Part shown: piece after piece, positions 1-11,881 of the stretch
Numbering within the stretch: position 1 is the stretch's first letter
How the letters are laid out: every line of letters begins with the position of its first letter
Assembly: GCA_950022655.1 (NCBI GenBank)
Contig: OX465579.1
Span: 39,783,950-39,847,949 of the forward strand
Direction of reading: 5' to 3'
Origin: Alentia gelatinosa
Taxonomy: Eukaryota > Annelida > Polychaeta > Phyllodocida > Polynoidae
DNA: 64,000 bases
The notes under the pieces: generated by a model
Seen by the model: only the letters and a program-made list of their open reading frames with translations
What the model was told of the DNA's origin: nothing
Database searches by the model: none
Program-made: the position numbers and the translations under genes

Positions 1-3000
1 GGGGAGTGGACTAGAACAATAGTCCACCAGGCTTTACTCACACACATCCTCGGATTCACACACACATAGGCACACGCGCGCTCACACACCATTCGAAGCT
101 TACACAAAACGCGTACTCATAGTCTGAACCACAACCAGAGGTCAATAAGTGCATCGTTACTCCCAGGGCCAACTAATACAAATAAAACCGTCGTACGACG
201 TTCATTCTAAGGATGCAAACAATACGCCTGCGGTGTTTGACCGTGTGTGATTGGAGGGTGGAGAATGAGTGAGCAGACAGTGAAAAGCTGCTGGTGAGGC
301 TTGGACGTTGGCCTCTGGTGGCAGGTTCTACTCGAGGCCTGTATTTAGAGGCACTGTGGTCGGACAGAGAAGGTCCGTTTAAGGTTTATACCTCCCGTGT
401 ACATAATAGAACGCCACCTGATGGCAGGATCGCGTGCACGCTGTGTGGTTCCTCGGTACAAAAGGTACGAGAGAAACTGTCTCTGAGCCATGGGCTCAAT
501 TGTCCAGCGGAGAAACTCAGTGGAACCTTAGGCTAAACATCCTTTTCCGAAATAAGTCTCCCTGTCTGAGCTCTACCCTACTTCTAGCCTATTTCTCACA
601 CTTTGATATTCTCACAGGGCCTTTCTATATCCTCATAGAGGTACAGGATAATAAGGATATACTGAACCGTATATTTGAGAATACTCGATTGATTTCATTT
701 TTCCTTGTTTACGTTTGCTCAACGGGGGCAAACATATACATCTATGCATATAATGACCTATATGAGCGGTCAGGCCCGTTTTAGGAACTCGTCTGTATAT
801 GAACATGCGCGAGTGGTGTCCACCTATTCTCACCCATTATTCTAGAGAAAAAAGTAACCCTGCCTGCCAATTCTTGAAGCATTTGTTCCAATAGATGAGC
901 TATTATTAGCCCCTGCGATAGCTATTTTAGGAAACAGCATACAGATAATGGTCATAATGGAAACCAGTATTGTCAGTTGCCTTTACACTGAGCTTAAGAC
1001 TTTGTTTGAATGGGCATTTGAGTCCATATTAGAATAGCAGTGTAAAGTTGCAGATGGAAGCAAATGTATACATATGCTTTCATACTGAGGAGGAGTGGGC
1101 GTTGCAGATAAAATGATTAGTCAGTCTCTATCAGTTATTTCCATGTGATTACAACATGTTTCTTCCACAAGATATCGAGAAAAGGTATGCCTCTATATCT
1201 ATTCGTTTTAATAGCTAGGGTATAAATAAGTTTACTGAGAAAATGGTTTTCAGTAGTAACAGACCAATGCTTATAGTGTTGTATATTACATTATTGCATA
1301 TTACTTCAGTCCTTTCTGGATGAGCCAAAACTTGGTCTCATCAAGATCTTTGGTAAGTCCTAGATTTCCCATATTCTACACTTGTATACAAATGACAAAA
1401 TAGCTCTTGTCCTTTGAAGATAAACCAGGGATACACTGCTGACTTGGCAGTAGGTAGAAGACATCGGTTTCTGTCGTTTGAAAGACCTTGGTTTCAGAGC
1501 TATCGATATCTGGATGCACTGGTTTTTGAAATAAACCCAAGTTCAGAGAGGTGGGTTTTCTTGGCCGTGTGTACAGAAAGGGGTGGTGATAGACGCCAGT
1601 TTCAGTTGCCTGATGTACTTGGTACGTAGCCACACGACATGAACCCGCCCCTGCATCACACCGAAGGATGTGGCACGTGAACAACGCACAAGACCAAGTA
1701 TTTCAAACCCGACATTCTTATCAACCCTATGCATAAAGTTAAACGTACATATTCATCAAGATCAATACTCTTTGTCTTCTATCTATTGTGAATGTCATGA
1801 TATGTGGCGCATGATGCACTGTTATGGCTGCCTGTGAAATAATACACGCTTTTTGTCTCTAATATCAGACGGTTCGTATGACCCAAATGTGAACACTGGG
1901 GTTCATATTCCGAAATAAACATGCAAACACATGATGAGACGAGGTTTAACTTAAATACACCCGCTGTATATGCCTTATTTATATACTACTGACCTACAAT
2001 ACCCAGGATAAGCAGAAGTCGTGCCCAGCAGACCATCGTGATGTTTGTGGATAATCTCAAATAAATCCAAATAACGATTCCTCCAGACTGTCAGTCCGTA
2101 ACGAAATAAGCACTTATCCGGCGTCTTAAAGGTTTCACAGATACCCGCACTCATTCAGTGGGCATGCGCGGAGACAAGGATCCACGTGTGGGGTCGCCTG
2201 TCGGCGCCAGCACTGGCTACATGGAGTTCCCACGCCTATTTACAGGTGGTATGTCCACCGTACAGGTGGGCTGGTGCTGCTGTTGCTGCATGCTCGTAAG
2301 GTTCTTAGGAGGGGGCTGGATGTTGTGGTGGGTGGCTGTTAGGTCGCTCAGGTGGAGCCTGCAGGGGTATACTCCTTGTTGGCGCCAGGCTGACTGGAAG
2401 CTGCGTGGTAGCGGCGGTAGCACTGAGGTTATAGTGAGTCGTGTGGCGGTAGTGGTAGAGCGTGGACTGTGCTGGTGGTTGTGCCGATGGTGGTGGTCAT
2501 GTGTATGTGTGACGGTCTTATTGTACTCCTCTCAGTTATCTTCATGCGCTTCGTCGACGCTGTGCCGCTCGGACGACAGATGCGCCTCTATATCACACCA
2601 CACGTTGTCTCGGGGTCCCTGTGGGTGTGCGCGTGCGGTGGGCGGCACCTACTCAATGCACGGTCCTCGCCGCCGGTCTGTGCGTGCTCAGGCGGGGTAT
2701 CGCGACATCTCGTAGGTGTGAGATTTCCCGCTAATGCTCATATCTCGAGATGAAAATATATTGGCGGGCGTCATGTAGGTTCGGAGGACAGGGAAAACGA
2801 AGAGAGAGTTACCCGGACGGTCTAGAGTAACTCCGAGAGGTAGTCTATGGGACAATCCTTGATGTTAAAGGAAACGTGCTCTGAGCTTGTGTGGCACGGT
2901 GAACCCGCGTATGGGGGTTTTGAGAGGAGGCGGGGTTGATCATGTATGGCTGTATCTGAATGGTGGGTATCAATATACGCCTAGTATATATGTATATATT

Positions 3001-3020
3001 GTAGATGGTGGCTGGGCTCA
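1..3020. other. Noncoding stretch, no gene seen
   Basis: The first 120 bases are rich in CA dinucleotides (imperfect CACACA runs near 38-90). The remainder is ordinary AT-leaning sequence with short, frequently interrupted frames. From about 2160 to 2750 the plus strand is rich in GTGG and TGG words. This opens a 185-codon frame of low complexity that I regard as composition-driven. No splice-bounded exon or RNA gene was recognised. Confidence 0.5.
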
Positions 3021-3039
3021 GGCATAGTGGGCGGTAGAT

Positions 3040-3390
3040 GACCAGTCACAACAGGCCGGTTGCTGGTTCCTGCGGCACGCTATTCCCTGCCTTCTCCCGG
3101 AGACTGATGCGTCCGTATCCACGACGTTCCGGGTGGCGTCAGCGACAACGCGGAGCCAGACCACCCCCCTTCCCTCACCCACGCGGCGGCGGCGGCGGCA
3201 GCCAATAGCATCCATCCCCTCCCGCTCCCTTCACCAAGCCTCCCTCCAGCCTCTCGCGTGCCAAGTTCGTCTTGCTCCGCGTCCCAACCTTCGCATGCAT
3301 GCTACAACAGCCGGGTCGTTCTTTTTTTATGGAACCTCCCCTGTATGGCCTCCCCTGTTCCTCCTTCGCATCCTTCGAGACTGATGCATG
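3040..3390. promoter_or_regulatory. CpG-rich, promoter-like patch
   Basis: This patch is clearly richer in G+C and CpG than its flanks. It holds a short CGG-type run (3183-3199) directly followed by a CCAAT box (3202-3206, in the context GCCAATAGC) and C-rich Sp1-like stretches. CpG-rich DNA with CCAAT and GC boxes is typical of TATA-less animal promoters. I see no convincing downstream first exon, so promoter activity is inference. It could equally be a chance GC-rich island. Confidence 0.2.
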
Positions 3391-4534
3391 CACTCCATTG
3401 ATGTACCACGCTTCTCACGTGTATAATATAAATGCATTTCAAAAACCCACAATTCTTAATCCGAGGATTACTCTACTATAGAACAAAGGCAAATCCTTCT
3501 CGCGCTCCGTAGATGTAACCGATAGTTTTATTTTATTTAGAGAAAACACACCCACACACGCACAATCCTAGATAATTCACTTTGCCAAGATAAGGTCAGA
3601 CGTGCCAATCAATTATGGAACATTACTAACGCGACGCGGGGGGTGACAGATCGGAGGCCACAGACGGCTTGAGTTATGAGCACTAAACAATGTGAGCAGG
3701 ACAGCCCCAGCCTATTGATTCGCCGATGACAAGCAATTAAAACTCCTGCAATGTTCTGGACTTGTGGACATGGAGCTATTCGAGCCTTGTCTCAGTTGCC
3801 AAAGAATGGTTTGGAGATCCATATCACAAGGTGACATGAATTACCTAAAGGGCGAGAGCCGCAAACCCAATGTTGACTGTGTTTGCAATGCTGCTATAAA
3901 TGCGGGCAATTACAAGAAGAATATATACAAAAAGGTCTAAAAAGTTGTATATTCATAAAACTATGTAGTTTCGCAATCTGTCCAGTTGCAAAGTACATTT
4001 TTGTGGTTCCGTACAGCTGAGACAGTATTATGTTTCCATGCATGTCATTTTAAACATAGCAAGTAATCCGTATCCAGTATTGTATATATTTGCATTAAAA
4101 ATTGCCGGACGGAAGGGGAATTATCATGTTCTCTTTCTTTCTCTCAAATTACCTAGACAATTTGGTCGGGAAAACAAACGCACCGTTTAACTAGGAAGGG
4201 GAATTATTAGCTCGCTAGCAGATCGCTACTGTAAAAAAGAGTGTTCATACTGAATCCCTCTGACTCGTATATAACTTTTATCTAATTCACAACCACTATC
4301 ATTACGAAGGTTGTCAACTAAATGTCGATTGATTGATGTGTACATATTTTAGATACTTATTTGTAGAATATTTTCATTAATGGTTGAAGAAACAACTATA
4401 CTTTCTCTGCATCATTTCAAAATACCATATAGATGATGCTGAGGTTTTAGCAACGCGCGCGCGACCGTCACTCAGTGCAATAAACAACAAATCTCTCATT
4501 TATTGTCCTTTGAATGGTTCTCCACAAGCGCCCG
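3391..4534. other. Noncoding stretch, no gene seen
   Basis: AT-leaning sequence with normal CpG content. It has short homopolymers and a small CGCGCGCG run near 4457. Nothing gene-like was recognised. Confidence 0.5.
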
Positions 4535-5249
4535 CTCATAATATATAAGATCAAAATACAGCTTCTGAAAGCTGAGATTCAGGGCCTTCATGTGAATATA
4601 GATACAGGAATAATGGAGGAATAATTCATTTAGATTTCTCACTTGTTTTCAAAGAAATTGGCCTGAGTCTACACAATTGTCCATGCTCTGTCAGACAGTG
4701 TTTAGTTCATCCATTTGCTGAGTTCTTCTGCAACTTTAAGTGCCAAAACACTATTTCAGCTAATCAGAGGACATATTGGGCTTCACTTTAGTATCTTAAA
4801 ATAACTACACTGAAAAACTGAATTTATCAATTCTCTGATCCATCTAAAGACTTCAGGTTCAAGATAAATTATGCAAATTAGCTGTCCAAATTCCTATTTA
4901 CATGTCAAAGATATGCTTTGCCTTGTATGACATGATCTAGATTAGAGAAGACTATTATTTGAGTGTTTTTGTACAAAATGTATGCATCATTTTTACAGAT
5001 TAACTATGACATCATCAATATACATGAAAATAAATATCTCCATTGGATTCAGCATGTGAAAATACCTCTGTATGCTAAATATAATGTCCCTATCATCAAT
5101 ATCTGGGAATTATTCTAATAAATCTGTTCATCTGTGCTAATCATTATGTGGTGCCATGCCATATAAGTACTGGTTTCTATTTACTTGATTTCCTCAAATT
5201 CAATCTTAATTTGACTAGACTTTCCTCCATAATTCTTGGACTACTGGAC
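4535..5249 (-). other. CpG-free AT-rich block, possible retroelement relic
   Basis: Reading base by base, there is no CpG between the sites at 4533 and 5250, about 715 bases, while neighbouring DNA has CpGs every few tens of bases. On the minus strand a frame around 5030-5080 reads FMYIDDVIV. It is preceded 14 residues earlier by IQR, and it is interrupted by stops on both sides. In Ty3/gypsy reverse transcriptases a TFQR motif lies at a similar distance before Y-x-D-D-(I/V)-(L/I)-V. The block also has a perfect octamer ATGCAAAT at 4871-4878. An old, formerly methylated retroelement would explain both the CpG loss and the motif, but nine residues can arise by chance. Confidence 0.2.
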
Positions 5250-5499
5250 CGATTTTTAAAATTCAAATATCTTTGTGATCCTCTCTTTCCATGCGATCTT
5301 ATGCATATACTATTCTAACTATGGATATAAAATTCAATTTTTCATTCGCGTAGCTAGAGGTTTCTCAATATCACTCATTTTTTATTGTTTGACAGATATG
5401 AGAGATTCTGAAATTAGAAGCTCCGCTGGTCAGGAGCTTGATGAACAGAGAGATGTTGAATTGAGTGTGTAGGATGGAGAAGCAGCCCGTCAGTACCTC

Positions 5500-5508
5500 T
5501 ATAAAAGG
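5500..5508 (+). promoter_or_regulatory. TATA-box-like site TATAAAAGG
   Basis: This is a perfect TATAAAAGG with GC-containing flanks, a strong match to the animal TATA consensus. About 30 bases downstream lies CCCCAGGAGC, where initiation would be expected. The first downstream ATG (5569) gives only about 13 codons before a stop, so no gene is visibly driven by it. Such 9-mers are expected occasionally by chance in 64 kb. Confidence 0.2.
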
Positions 5509-5611
5509 CACCACGCTGGCCAGCTTCCCCAGGAGCACCTAACATTGTAACGTCAGCTTTTCCGACCATGAGAAACGTCATGCTGCCCGCTGAGTCAGCC
5601 AGAAGGCACTA

Positions 5612-5799
5612 AAGCGCGGCCAGCCTCGTGGCCGTTAGGGCATTTCCCTGACATTGCCCTTCACAGTGGTCACATTCACCGTACTCATCAATAACTCTAC
5701 ATTCTTGCACAGGGCCTGCATGCATTTCGTATGCATTTCTGAGATATAATTTCCTGTAATATTTCATATGATCTTTGGTCAACCTATTCATAGTTCTGG
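5612..5799 (-). CDS. Possible cysteine-bearing terminal exon (unrecognised)
   Basis: On the minus strand an AG acceptor (GATTCCAG) precedes an open stretch of about 61 codons. It contains four cysteines in the order C-x8-C-x2-C-x3-C (ECRVIDEYGECDHCEGQC), then a stop. The N-terminal part is basic and tyrosine-rich (MKYYRKLYLRN). Closely spaced cysteines of this kind occur in many extracellular modules, but I do not recognise a family. It lies just downstream, on the same strand, of the cysteine-rich exon at 5877-5998, and could be an alternative last exon of the same gene. The polypyrimidine tract is weak, and the frame may be chance. Confidence 0.18.
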
Positions 5800-5875
5800 A
5801 ATCAAGTTGACTATTTCTTTTTACAAATGATATATGATTGCTAAAGACGACTTATTCTGTTCGGTTAAATGTGCT

Positions 5876-5881
5876 TTTATT
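5876..5881 (-). terminator. Polyadenylation signal AATAAA
   Basis: On the minus strand a perfect AATAAA overlaps the TAA stop of the cysteine-rich exon at 5877-5998. Stop codons embedded in the polyadenylation hexamer are common in compact 3' ends. The hexamer alone is frequent in AT-rich DNA, so its weight comes from its position. Confidence 0.3.
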
Positions 5882-5998
5882 CAGGAAATAAGTGACAAAG
5901 AGTGAAATTCCTCAGAATACGGACATGGTACATGCAGTAACTTTCAGCTTCACAAGACTTTCCGGCTTTCATGTAATAGCATCTGCAGTTGAAATATC
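5877..5998 (-). CDS. Candidate last exon of a small secreted cysteine-rich protein
   Basis: On the minus strand a good acceptor (CATTTTTCAG, cut after base 5999) opens a 40-codon segment. It has five cysteines: a CRC pair near the start, then single cysteines after KAGKS, AESY and FTL. It ends with a TAA that is part of AATAAA. The exon needs a phase-1 intron. A candidate first exon at 7659-7806 on the same strand ends in phase 1 at a GTGAGG donor and has a signal-peptide-like start. I infer an extracellular small protein of unknown role. No family is recognised. An odd cysteine number suggests either a missing middle exon or a free cysteine. The whole gene model is unproven and could be coincidence in AT-rich DNA. 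Confidence 0.3.
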
Positions 5999-7658
5999 CT
6001 GAAAAATGAACGTTCAAGAATCTCCAATAGATACCTAAGCATTCCTGCATGTTTATGGAGTCGTACTTACAGAGTAGGTTTGTAATATACACAAGCGTGA
6101 TCTCCTCCCGACCAACATAATATAGTATGAGGGGTCCTCCGAATTACTGACAGAAAGCGTTCGAAGGTAAATCAGTTCACCCTCATCCCCACATAACAAG
6201 GTATGAAGATTCCTCTTGCAGACCTATCACTCAGTTCGGGTCTATGACGGGCCACCGATCATACATCAAAGGCAAGGGTCTCAGTGTAATCATAGAAAGT
6301 AGCAGTAAATCCAATGTTCCTACTTGTTTACGTTATGTCTGCACAATGGCATATCTAAATCTGACGAGAGTATCTTCACTTTACGAAACAAGAGAGGGGA
6401 CGTCTAGGTCATATTACTTACATGTCATTCTGTATATATGTGATTTGGTGCATCTATCACACAGAGATTAGAAATGGACATTCACTGTCGTCCAGTGTAC
6501 AGGCTCACATTTATAGAAAAAAAACCCAGAAATTCATGTCTGTTTCCATCGTCCCTATTCTTGAAATATTTACCTTTTTCTCAAAGCCAGACTTTCCACA
6601 AGGGGAAAGGGGACCTTTTCGATAAGTAAGAATTAATGCATTGGGGGGCATTCTATAAACACTATTGACAGATCGACATTGATTAATTAATGCTGAGCGC
6701 GACCTTCGACTTTATTGCCGGGTGGCACTAAACCATCGTCAGAATATTCAACCTTCTTAAACATTTCGCTCCTTACGGGAAAAAAACTATGAAATTCTCA
6801 GCATCTTGGATTTTTCAGCATGTACACAGCTAAATAGGTAAGGAAATTTGATACACCGATAATCACCTGAACTTTTGCATCTGCTTCATGCGGTTTGTGA
6901 AGTATGTTTCTATTGTGTTGTGATTTCTGAAGGGGAGATTTAAGCCGCAGTTGACCTTCAGCCGATAAGGAGGCCATGACCTATTGGACAGGGAGAGCTG
7001 GCTGGTGGTCGAGAGTCAGGGCTGGCAGTCTATCTTCTTTTTGCAGCATTTTCTCAAGGCCCGTTACCTGTTCCCATAACTATAAAATATCTGTTTACAG
7101 GAAGGAGGATGAGCCCGCCCTTTCTGTAACCTATGAGGCGCTTGCCACCTAGACTTTCAAGGCTCGTAGTTTCTAAGACTTAGGCATATTCTTTCTCTAT
7201 CGGTTAGGAAAAGTGCGCTTTCCATTAATCAGTTGAAACAGAGTGTATCCATTCTGTAGCTATTTACATTATACAAGATTTTCAAGTAAAATCATGCAGA
7301 ATATATACGCGAAATTAATGATGATTGAGTGTCTTACGACCATAAATTGATGTTACGTGTTTAAAGAGCTTAAATAAGTAACATTTGTCTGCCTCACAAA
7401 ACTATATATCACCTACATCTCTCCATCATACGTGCTTCATTTCCCAGCCTAATTCCCATTTCGTGAGCGACACCTACATTAATTCTACTCGCCGAAAATG
7501 CTATACTTTATTGCATACCATTATCATCGACTCAGTCGTCCTACCAGAAGATCCCAACCCAGAGACAGAGATTATTATATTGATGGCCACATGCCACTAA
7601 ATTTCCACATTTCTTAAATATCAAAATCCCTCCTCCCGCCCCCTGATAGCTCCCTCAC
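5999..7658 (-). other. Putative intron between 7659 and 5998
   Basis: If the minus-strand model is right, this is one intron of about 1.66 kb. It begins GTGAGG and ends in TTTTTCAG. It is AT-rich, with many stops in all frames. A small middle exon cannot be excluded. If the model is wrong, it is simply noncoding DNA with nothing recognisable. Confidence 0.25.
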
Positions 7659-7806
7659 TCCACCCAACCTCTGTCACTCTCCATCCTCCTTTAGCATCCA
7701 CGCTCATAACTATAAACGCAAGTAGTACATACAAAAGGTGTGCTGGGAACAGCAACAGCTGGGTCCGAGTTATGACCAATCGTGTCCTAGGCCAAGCCCT
7801 GGCCAT
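7659..7806 (-). CDS. Candidate signal-peptide first exon
   Basis: On the minus strand an ATG in good context (G at -3, G at +4) starts MARAWPRTR. A long hydrophobic run follows (roughly residues 17-34, LLLFPAHLLYVLLAFIVM), then SVDA, a plausible signal-peptidase site. After about 49 codons the exon can end, in phase 1, at A|GTGAGG, a strong donor. That phase matches the cysteine-rich exon at 5877-5998. Without splicing the frame stops after 61 codons. A short ATG (7811) lies just upstream out of frame. I infer a secreted product or a single-pass membrane anchor. Hydrophobic frames also arise by chance in AT-rich DNA, hence the modest confidence. Confidence 0.28.
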
Positions 7807-9188
7807 GACATGCCAGCAACAGATTTAAAACCAAGTGCTTCATCTTCCATCTACATGATAATCTCCACTCATATCCGATGATGAATTTTGACATCAGGGT
7901 ATATCTGTGGACGTATATTGCACAAACTCTTATATATGTATTACTTGATATATGTAAATATTGTTTTCAATAGAGCACAAATATGCGAATATACATCTAT
8001 TTATATAAACATTTCCCCTGAATGTAAAGTAAAAGGTGAATGCAGATATCACTATGAACTTTACTATGTAATTTACATTAAATGTATATTTCAGACTGAA
8101 TCTAATCGTAACGATATGGGTGCTGAGAGAAGGAGCGCCTTTTAGACGAACGTGAATCCCTGACCTATCAAGATAATCCTTCCGTCACCAACACATGGAA
8201 ATATAGAGGCTCGTAGGCTAGCAACCCCCTGCCAACAATATCTAGGTGCAATCAAACTCCTATGAGCTCGAAGAGGAACCTCTGAACAAACATGGCGGCT
8301 TAATTGACCAGTTCGTGGTCTTAATGATACATCCTCTCTCCTTGGCCTGAGCGGCTTGAAGAAGTGAATCAGCCCTGCTTGATGCGAGAGAAGATGACTG
8401 ATTTATTATAAAGTAATAACACGGAGAGGGAGTTGGAGTGCAGGCAGTGCAATTAGCGCATGTGTGTCTCTCAGACATTGGATTAGCCGGACATCTAGAT
8501 GAGCAATGAGAACGTAGACCAGGCCGAGAAACTCCTAACGATGATTAACCATAATGGTAGTGAGTAGTGAATAGGTATCGGAGTAGCTCGGCGAATAGAG
8601 AGCAGTTCATTGAGTGAAACGGGCAGCTTAAAGGGATTACCGAGATAGCAATGCTGGAGAGTGGGCGGAGTAAATCTAGAGGGTTAAGCAGGCTTGGGGT
8701 AGCGAAGGAGGAGCAGGTTAAAGAAGAATGGGCCTCAACAGTGACCTAGTTGGCTACGCTAATTAATGATACGTTGAAATATTAGCAAGATGATCAGGGA
8801 ACGCGTCGTTCTGTAAGCTACAGAGCCTAATTGGGGGGGGGGGGGGGGTGATATGTGGGAGTGTTACACCAATTTCATTATACCGTAGAGAGCGATACAA
8901 AGGACCGTATGGGGTCACAACAGAGCAAAGCTGAATTATAATTTGTACCTCCATATATCTATACATTATATCTTTTCGTAGATGGAAAATATCATTCATA
9001 TTGCCAGATGTCACGGATCGTCGTCAAATGGACAAGGACAGGGGTGAAAAATAAAGACAGGAGTATGGTCAAAACCTTTTGTGTATAAGTACTACAGTGA
9101 GTGGTGTATATGTTGGATGTATGAGGGTAGGTTAAATACCAATAGTAAATTGAACTACAGGGCCAAAGTTGCGTAGTACATTTACTAT
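7807..9188. other. Noncoding stretch, no gene seen
   Basis: AT-rich DNA with stops in all frames. From about 8480 to 8740 the plus strand is noticeably G+A-rich. A 16-base G run lies at 8833-8848. Confidence 0.5.
8833..8848 (+). repeat. Homopolymer G16
   Basis: An uninterrupted run of 16 G. It is one of four long G or C runs in the window (others at 25905, 28025 and 36831). Confidence 0.95.
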
Positions 9189-9723
9189 GTGGAAACGATT
9201 GACTCCCTTTTTCTGTACACTGCAGAGATAATACTGATTAATATAATCTTAAAGGCTAATTGTCCAATTTGTTTAAGCTGCATGACTAGTTTGAGTAGGT
9301 ATTCATTTTTTTTTTTAACCTTACTAAGGGAAAATCAGCTAGGGGGTCAATCGTTTCCACAGGGAGTCAATCGTTTCCACATTATCAGATATGGGTTCAT
9401 GACTATGTGCAGTGAAGGAGTACAAGAAAGCTGGTACCATGTGAAGTTACCTTGATATAAGGGGGTAGTTATATGAAATGGACAGTAGTCAAATATAATA
9501 TACTTGTTAGCTATCACTGTAGGGTGGGAGTCAATCGTTTCCACACAAAAACTACACAAACTTAGTTAATAGGCTCCCAGTGCTATCATAATATAGTTAG
9601 ATATGGTTTTTTTTCATATATACATAGGCACATGTTAAGGCTTACCAGGGCATATTTTATTCCTGTCTGTGCCATATGTAGATATTGGGAGGGCTCCTTT
9701 TTTAGGGAGTCAATCGTTTCAAC
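9189..9723. repeat. Cluster of five 19-bp repeats, one inverted
   Basis: The word GTGGAAACGATTGACTCCC is at 9189-9207. Its reverse complement recurs at 9342-9360 (one mismatch), 9362-9380 (exact), 9526-9544 (exact) and 9705-9723 (one mismatch). Two copies are head-to-tail with a one-base gap. The copies at 9526 and 9705 also share about 13 bases of 3' flank (AAAACTACACA). Copy-to-copy spacing is about 153, 164 and 179 bp. The first and third copies form perfect terminal inverted repeats of a 192-bp unit. A small MITE with duplicated ends, or a transposase-binding array, is the simplest explanation. No coding capacity was seen. Confidence 0.75.
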
Positions 9724-11845
9724 ACTAAAACTACACATGCCTTGCAGAGAGTATACTATCTTGCCCAAAAATTTGTAAATGGTCTGAAAAGATTCCTTAA
9801 CCTATAGGGGCCCAGTTAAGAACAATAATTGTCAATATTATTATATTTTTCTACCACTCCTAACCATTTCAAGTATGGTGTATTCATTCTATCATGAAAA
9901 AACACCCTGTTTTGGGTAGTTTGGGCACTCTAGCTTTGTTATTTATGATCCGACATATGCAAAACCATGGTTCCCCTGTAAGGTCTGACTGATCCTGACC
10001 ATAATATAAAATAAAATCATAAATCTCTATTAAATATAGCGTTTTATTGAATGGAGAAGCAATAATGGTCATTTGACGACAATCCGTGACATGATTCACT
10101 TTAGATACATGCATTTGATGAATAAAGTCCATATAGAGAAAAAGCTATCTATCACTATAATATCCCCAGAACGAAACAAGAAGTGACATATAGTTAGTAT
10201 TTCGACAAAATCAACAACTGTAGTCTATCTAGTATAATGCGAAGATGCTGAGGTCTCATCATATTCGTTGCTTATCAGAGCGATATTCGATGCATAATGT
10301 GAAGACGTTTTAGATATCAAATATGCTCCACATAACTGACTTCAAAGTATATGGATGTTCAATGACTGTGATAGTTGTCTTTGTAGACCCGACTCTCCCC
10401 TCCCTGGCTTTTCTTGCATCTATCCTCTTTTCCCTAGGAGAGCAATTGGGGTGGGATGACCCAGTGACCCCTGAGCCACCCGTTACCTGAGCAGGTAAAG
10501 GGCGGGAACAGGTGAGCCCGATGACACAGCTCATCTAGTAGGAGTGGGCGTTCAGCCGACTGACTCAGTTTGCGAGAGATTTAGATGTCTCTGGTTTATG
10601 GGTCACGATAATTGGGGGTGGGGGGAGGTTTTCGTATGAGATATATGCCATATGCGTTACTTTTACATTGGAAATTAAAACAAAACTAGAGTAGAAATTA
10701 TTTCATTCAACAAAATATACTATCACGTCGAGAGATAACACAATGCTGTAATATGGAATGGGCAGAGGTGAAATAAAACAATTCTTTCGGGTGTATTCCT
10801 ATTCTATAGGTATGCTAGAAGAAACGTAGAAGTATCTATACTACATGTACCACCGACGGGAAAAGTTTTAAGGTAGCTTACATTCTTATAAACCAGAAAC
10901 ATGTTTCAATGATGTGTTCTTCCTATAATGAATGCTCTCTTGATATCACACTTTGCAGTGTATTATGATGAGTCGCATGTTTAAACCTTATGAACTGCAA
11001 TTGGTACCTTCACCATGCTTCAGTATTACATTACAGCGCTTCACCTACACTCTCCGACAAATTGCCATCTCTTGCAGGACTGTGTGACAAAAACTGAAGC
11101 CAATTAATGTATACCTCTCCCGTAGACACAAATATGTCAACAGGTAGCGACAGGTAGGAGTCCCGCTTTGCATCCAAGTCGGCTAGGATGTGACTAATAC
11201 GTCTGTGATTTAGCTCAGAAAATATACGGCTCAGACAGCGCTACATGTGTGGGCTATCCTATCTGGACGTGTCTTGTAACTCATTCCGGTCAGTAACTTG
11301 GGTGGCGGTTAATAAGGAATAAGCATGCCAGCGAAATTACACACTTCAAATACATACAGTATCTACGTTTGACATGACACGGGTTCAAGTGAGGAGAGGA
11401 TGAAAGAAGCGGAGGCGTATGAGCGCAGACCAAGCTGCTCCATCTTCCAGTCTCGAGCCAGATATCTGCACCTGCTCAATGGTTATCAACCGGTAGGGTA
11501 CTCCATTGGTGACAGCTTCATAGCCTCACAGAACATCTCGTCATTCCTCCTGTTGATAAGTATACAGCTCCCTGAATGAACAAATCACCTCCCAGCCCAT
11601 CTAGATCCCTAAATATATCTTTATTGTTGAGCCATTAGAGTCTTAGAAGTGAACTGGGAATCATAGAGGACTGTAGGGCCTGAGTAGGACATTGCTATTG
11701 TATTATCTCTCAAATTGTAATAAAATACATTGTATAGAGAAATATTATGTATATACACACACACTGATATCGGAAGGTTAAAAGACCGCATTCAATTAAT
11801 ATATTATATAGATGTAAGGCCCATGAGTACTTTAGCTTAGGGGAG

Positions 11846-11881
11846 AAGACGTATCCCATGTACAAGACGTATCCCATGTAC
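11846..11881 (+). repeat. Perfect 18-bp tandem duplication
   Basis: AAGACGTATCCCATGTAC occurs twice in direct, exact head-to-tail order. This is a recent slippage or duplication event with no evident function. Confidence 0.95.

Noticed and set aside
2158..2715. A 185-codon plus-strand frame, the longest in the window
   Set aside because: It is built of GTGG/TGG-rich low-complexity sequence, with improbable Trp and Cys runs and no domain. The GC-rich composition lowers stop frequency.
9189..9723. CRISPR-like array
   Set aside because: The spacers are 150-180 bp, one repeat is inverted, two are tandem, and the DNA is eukaryotic with no cas genes.
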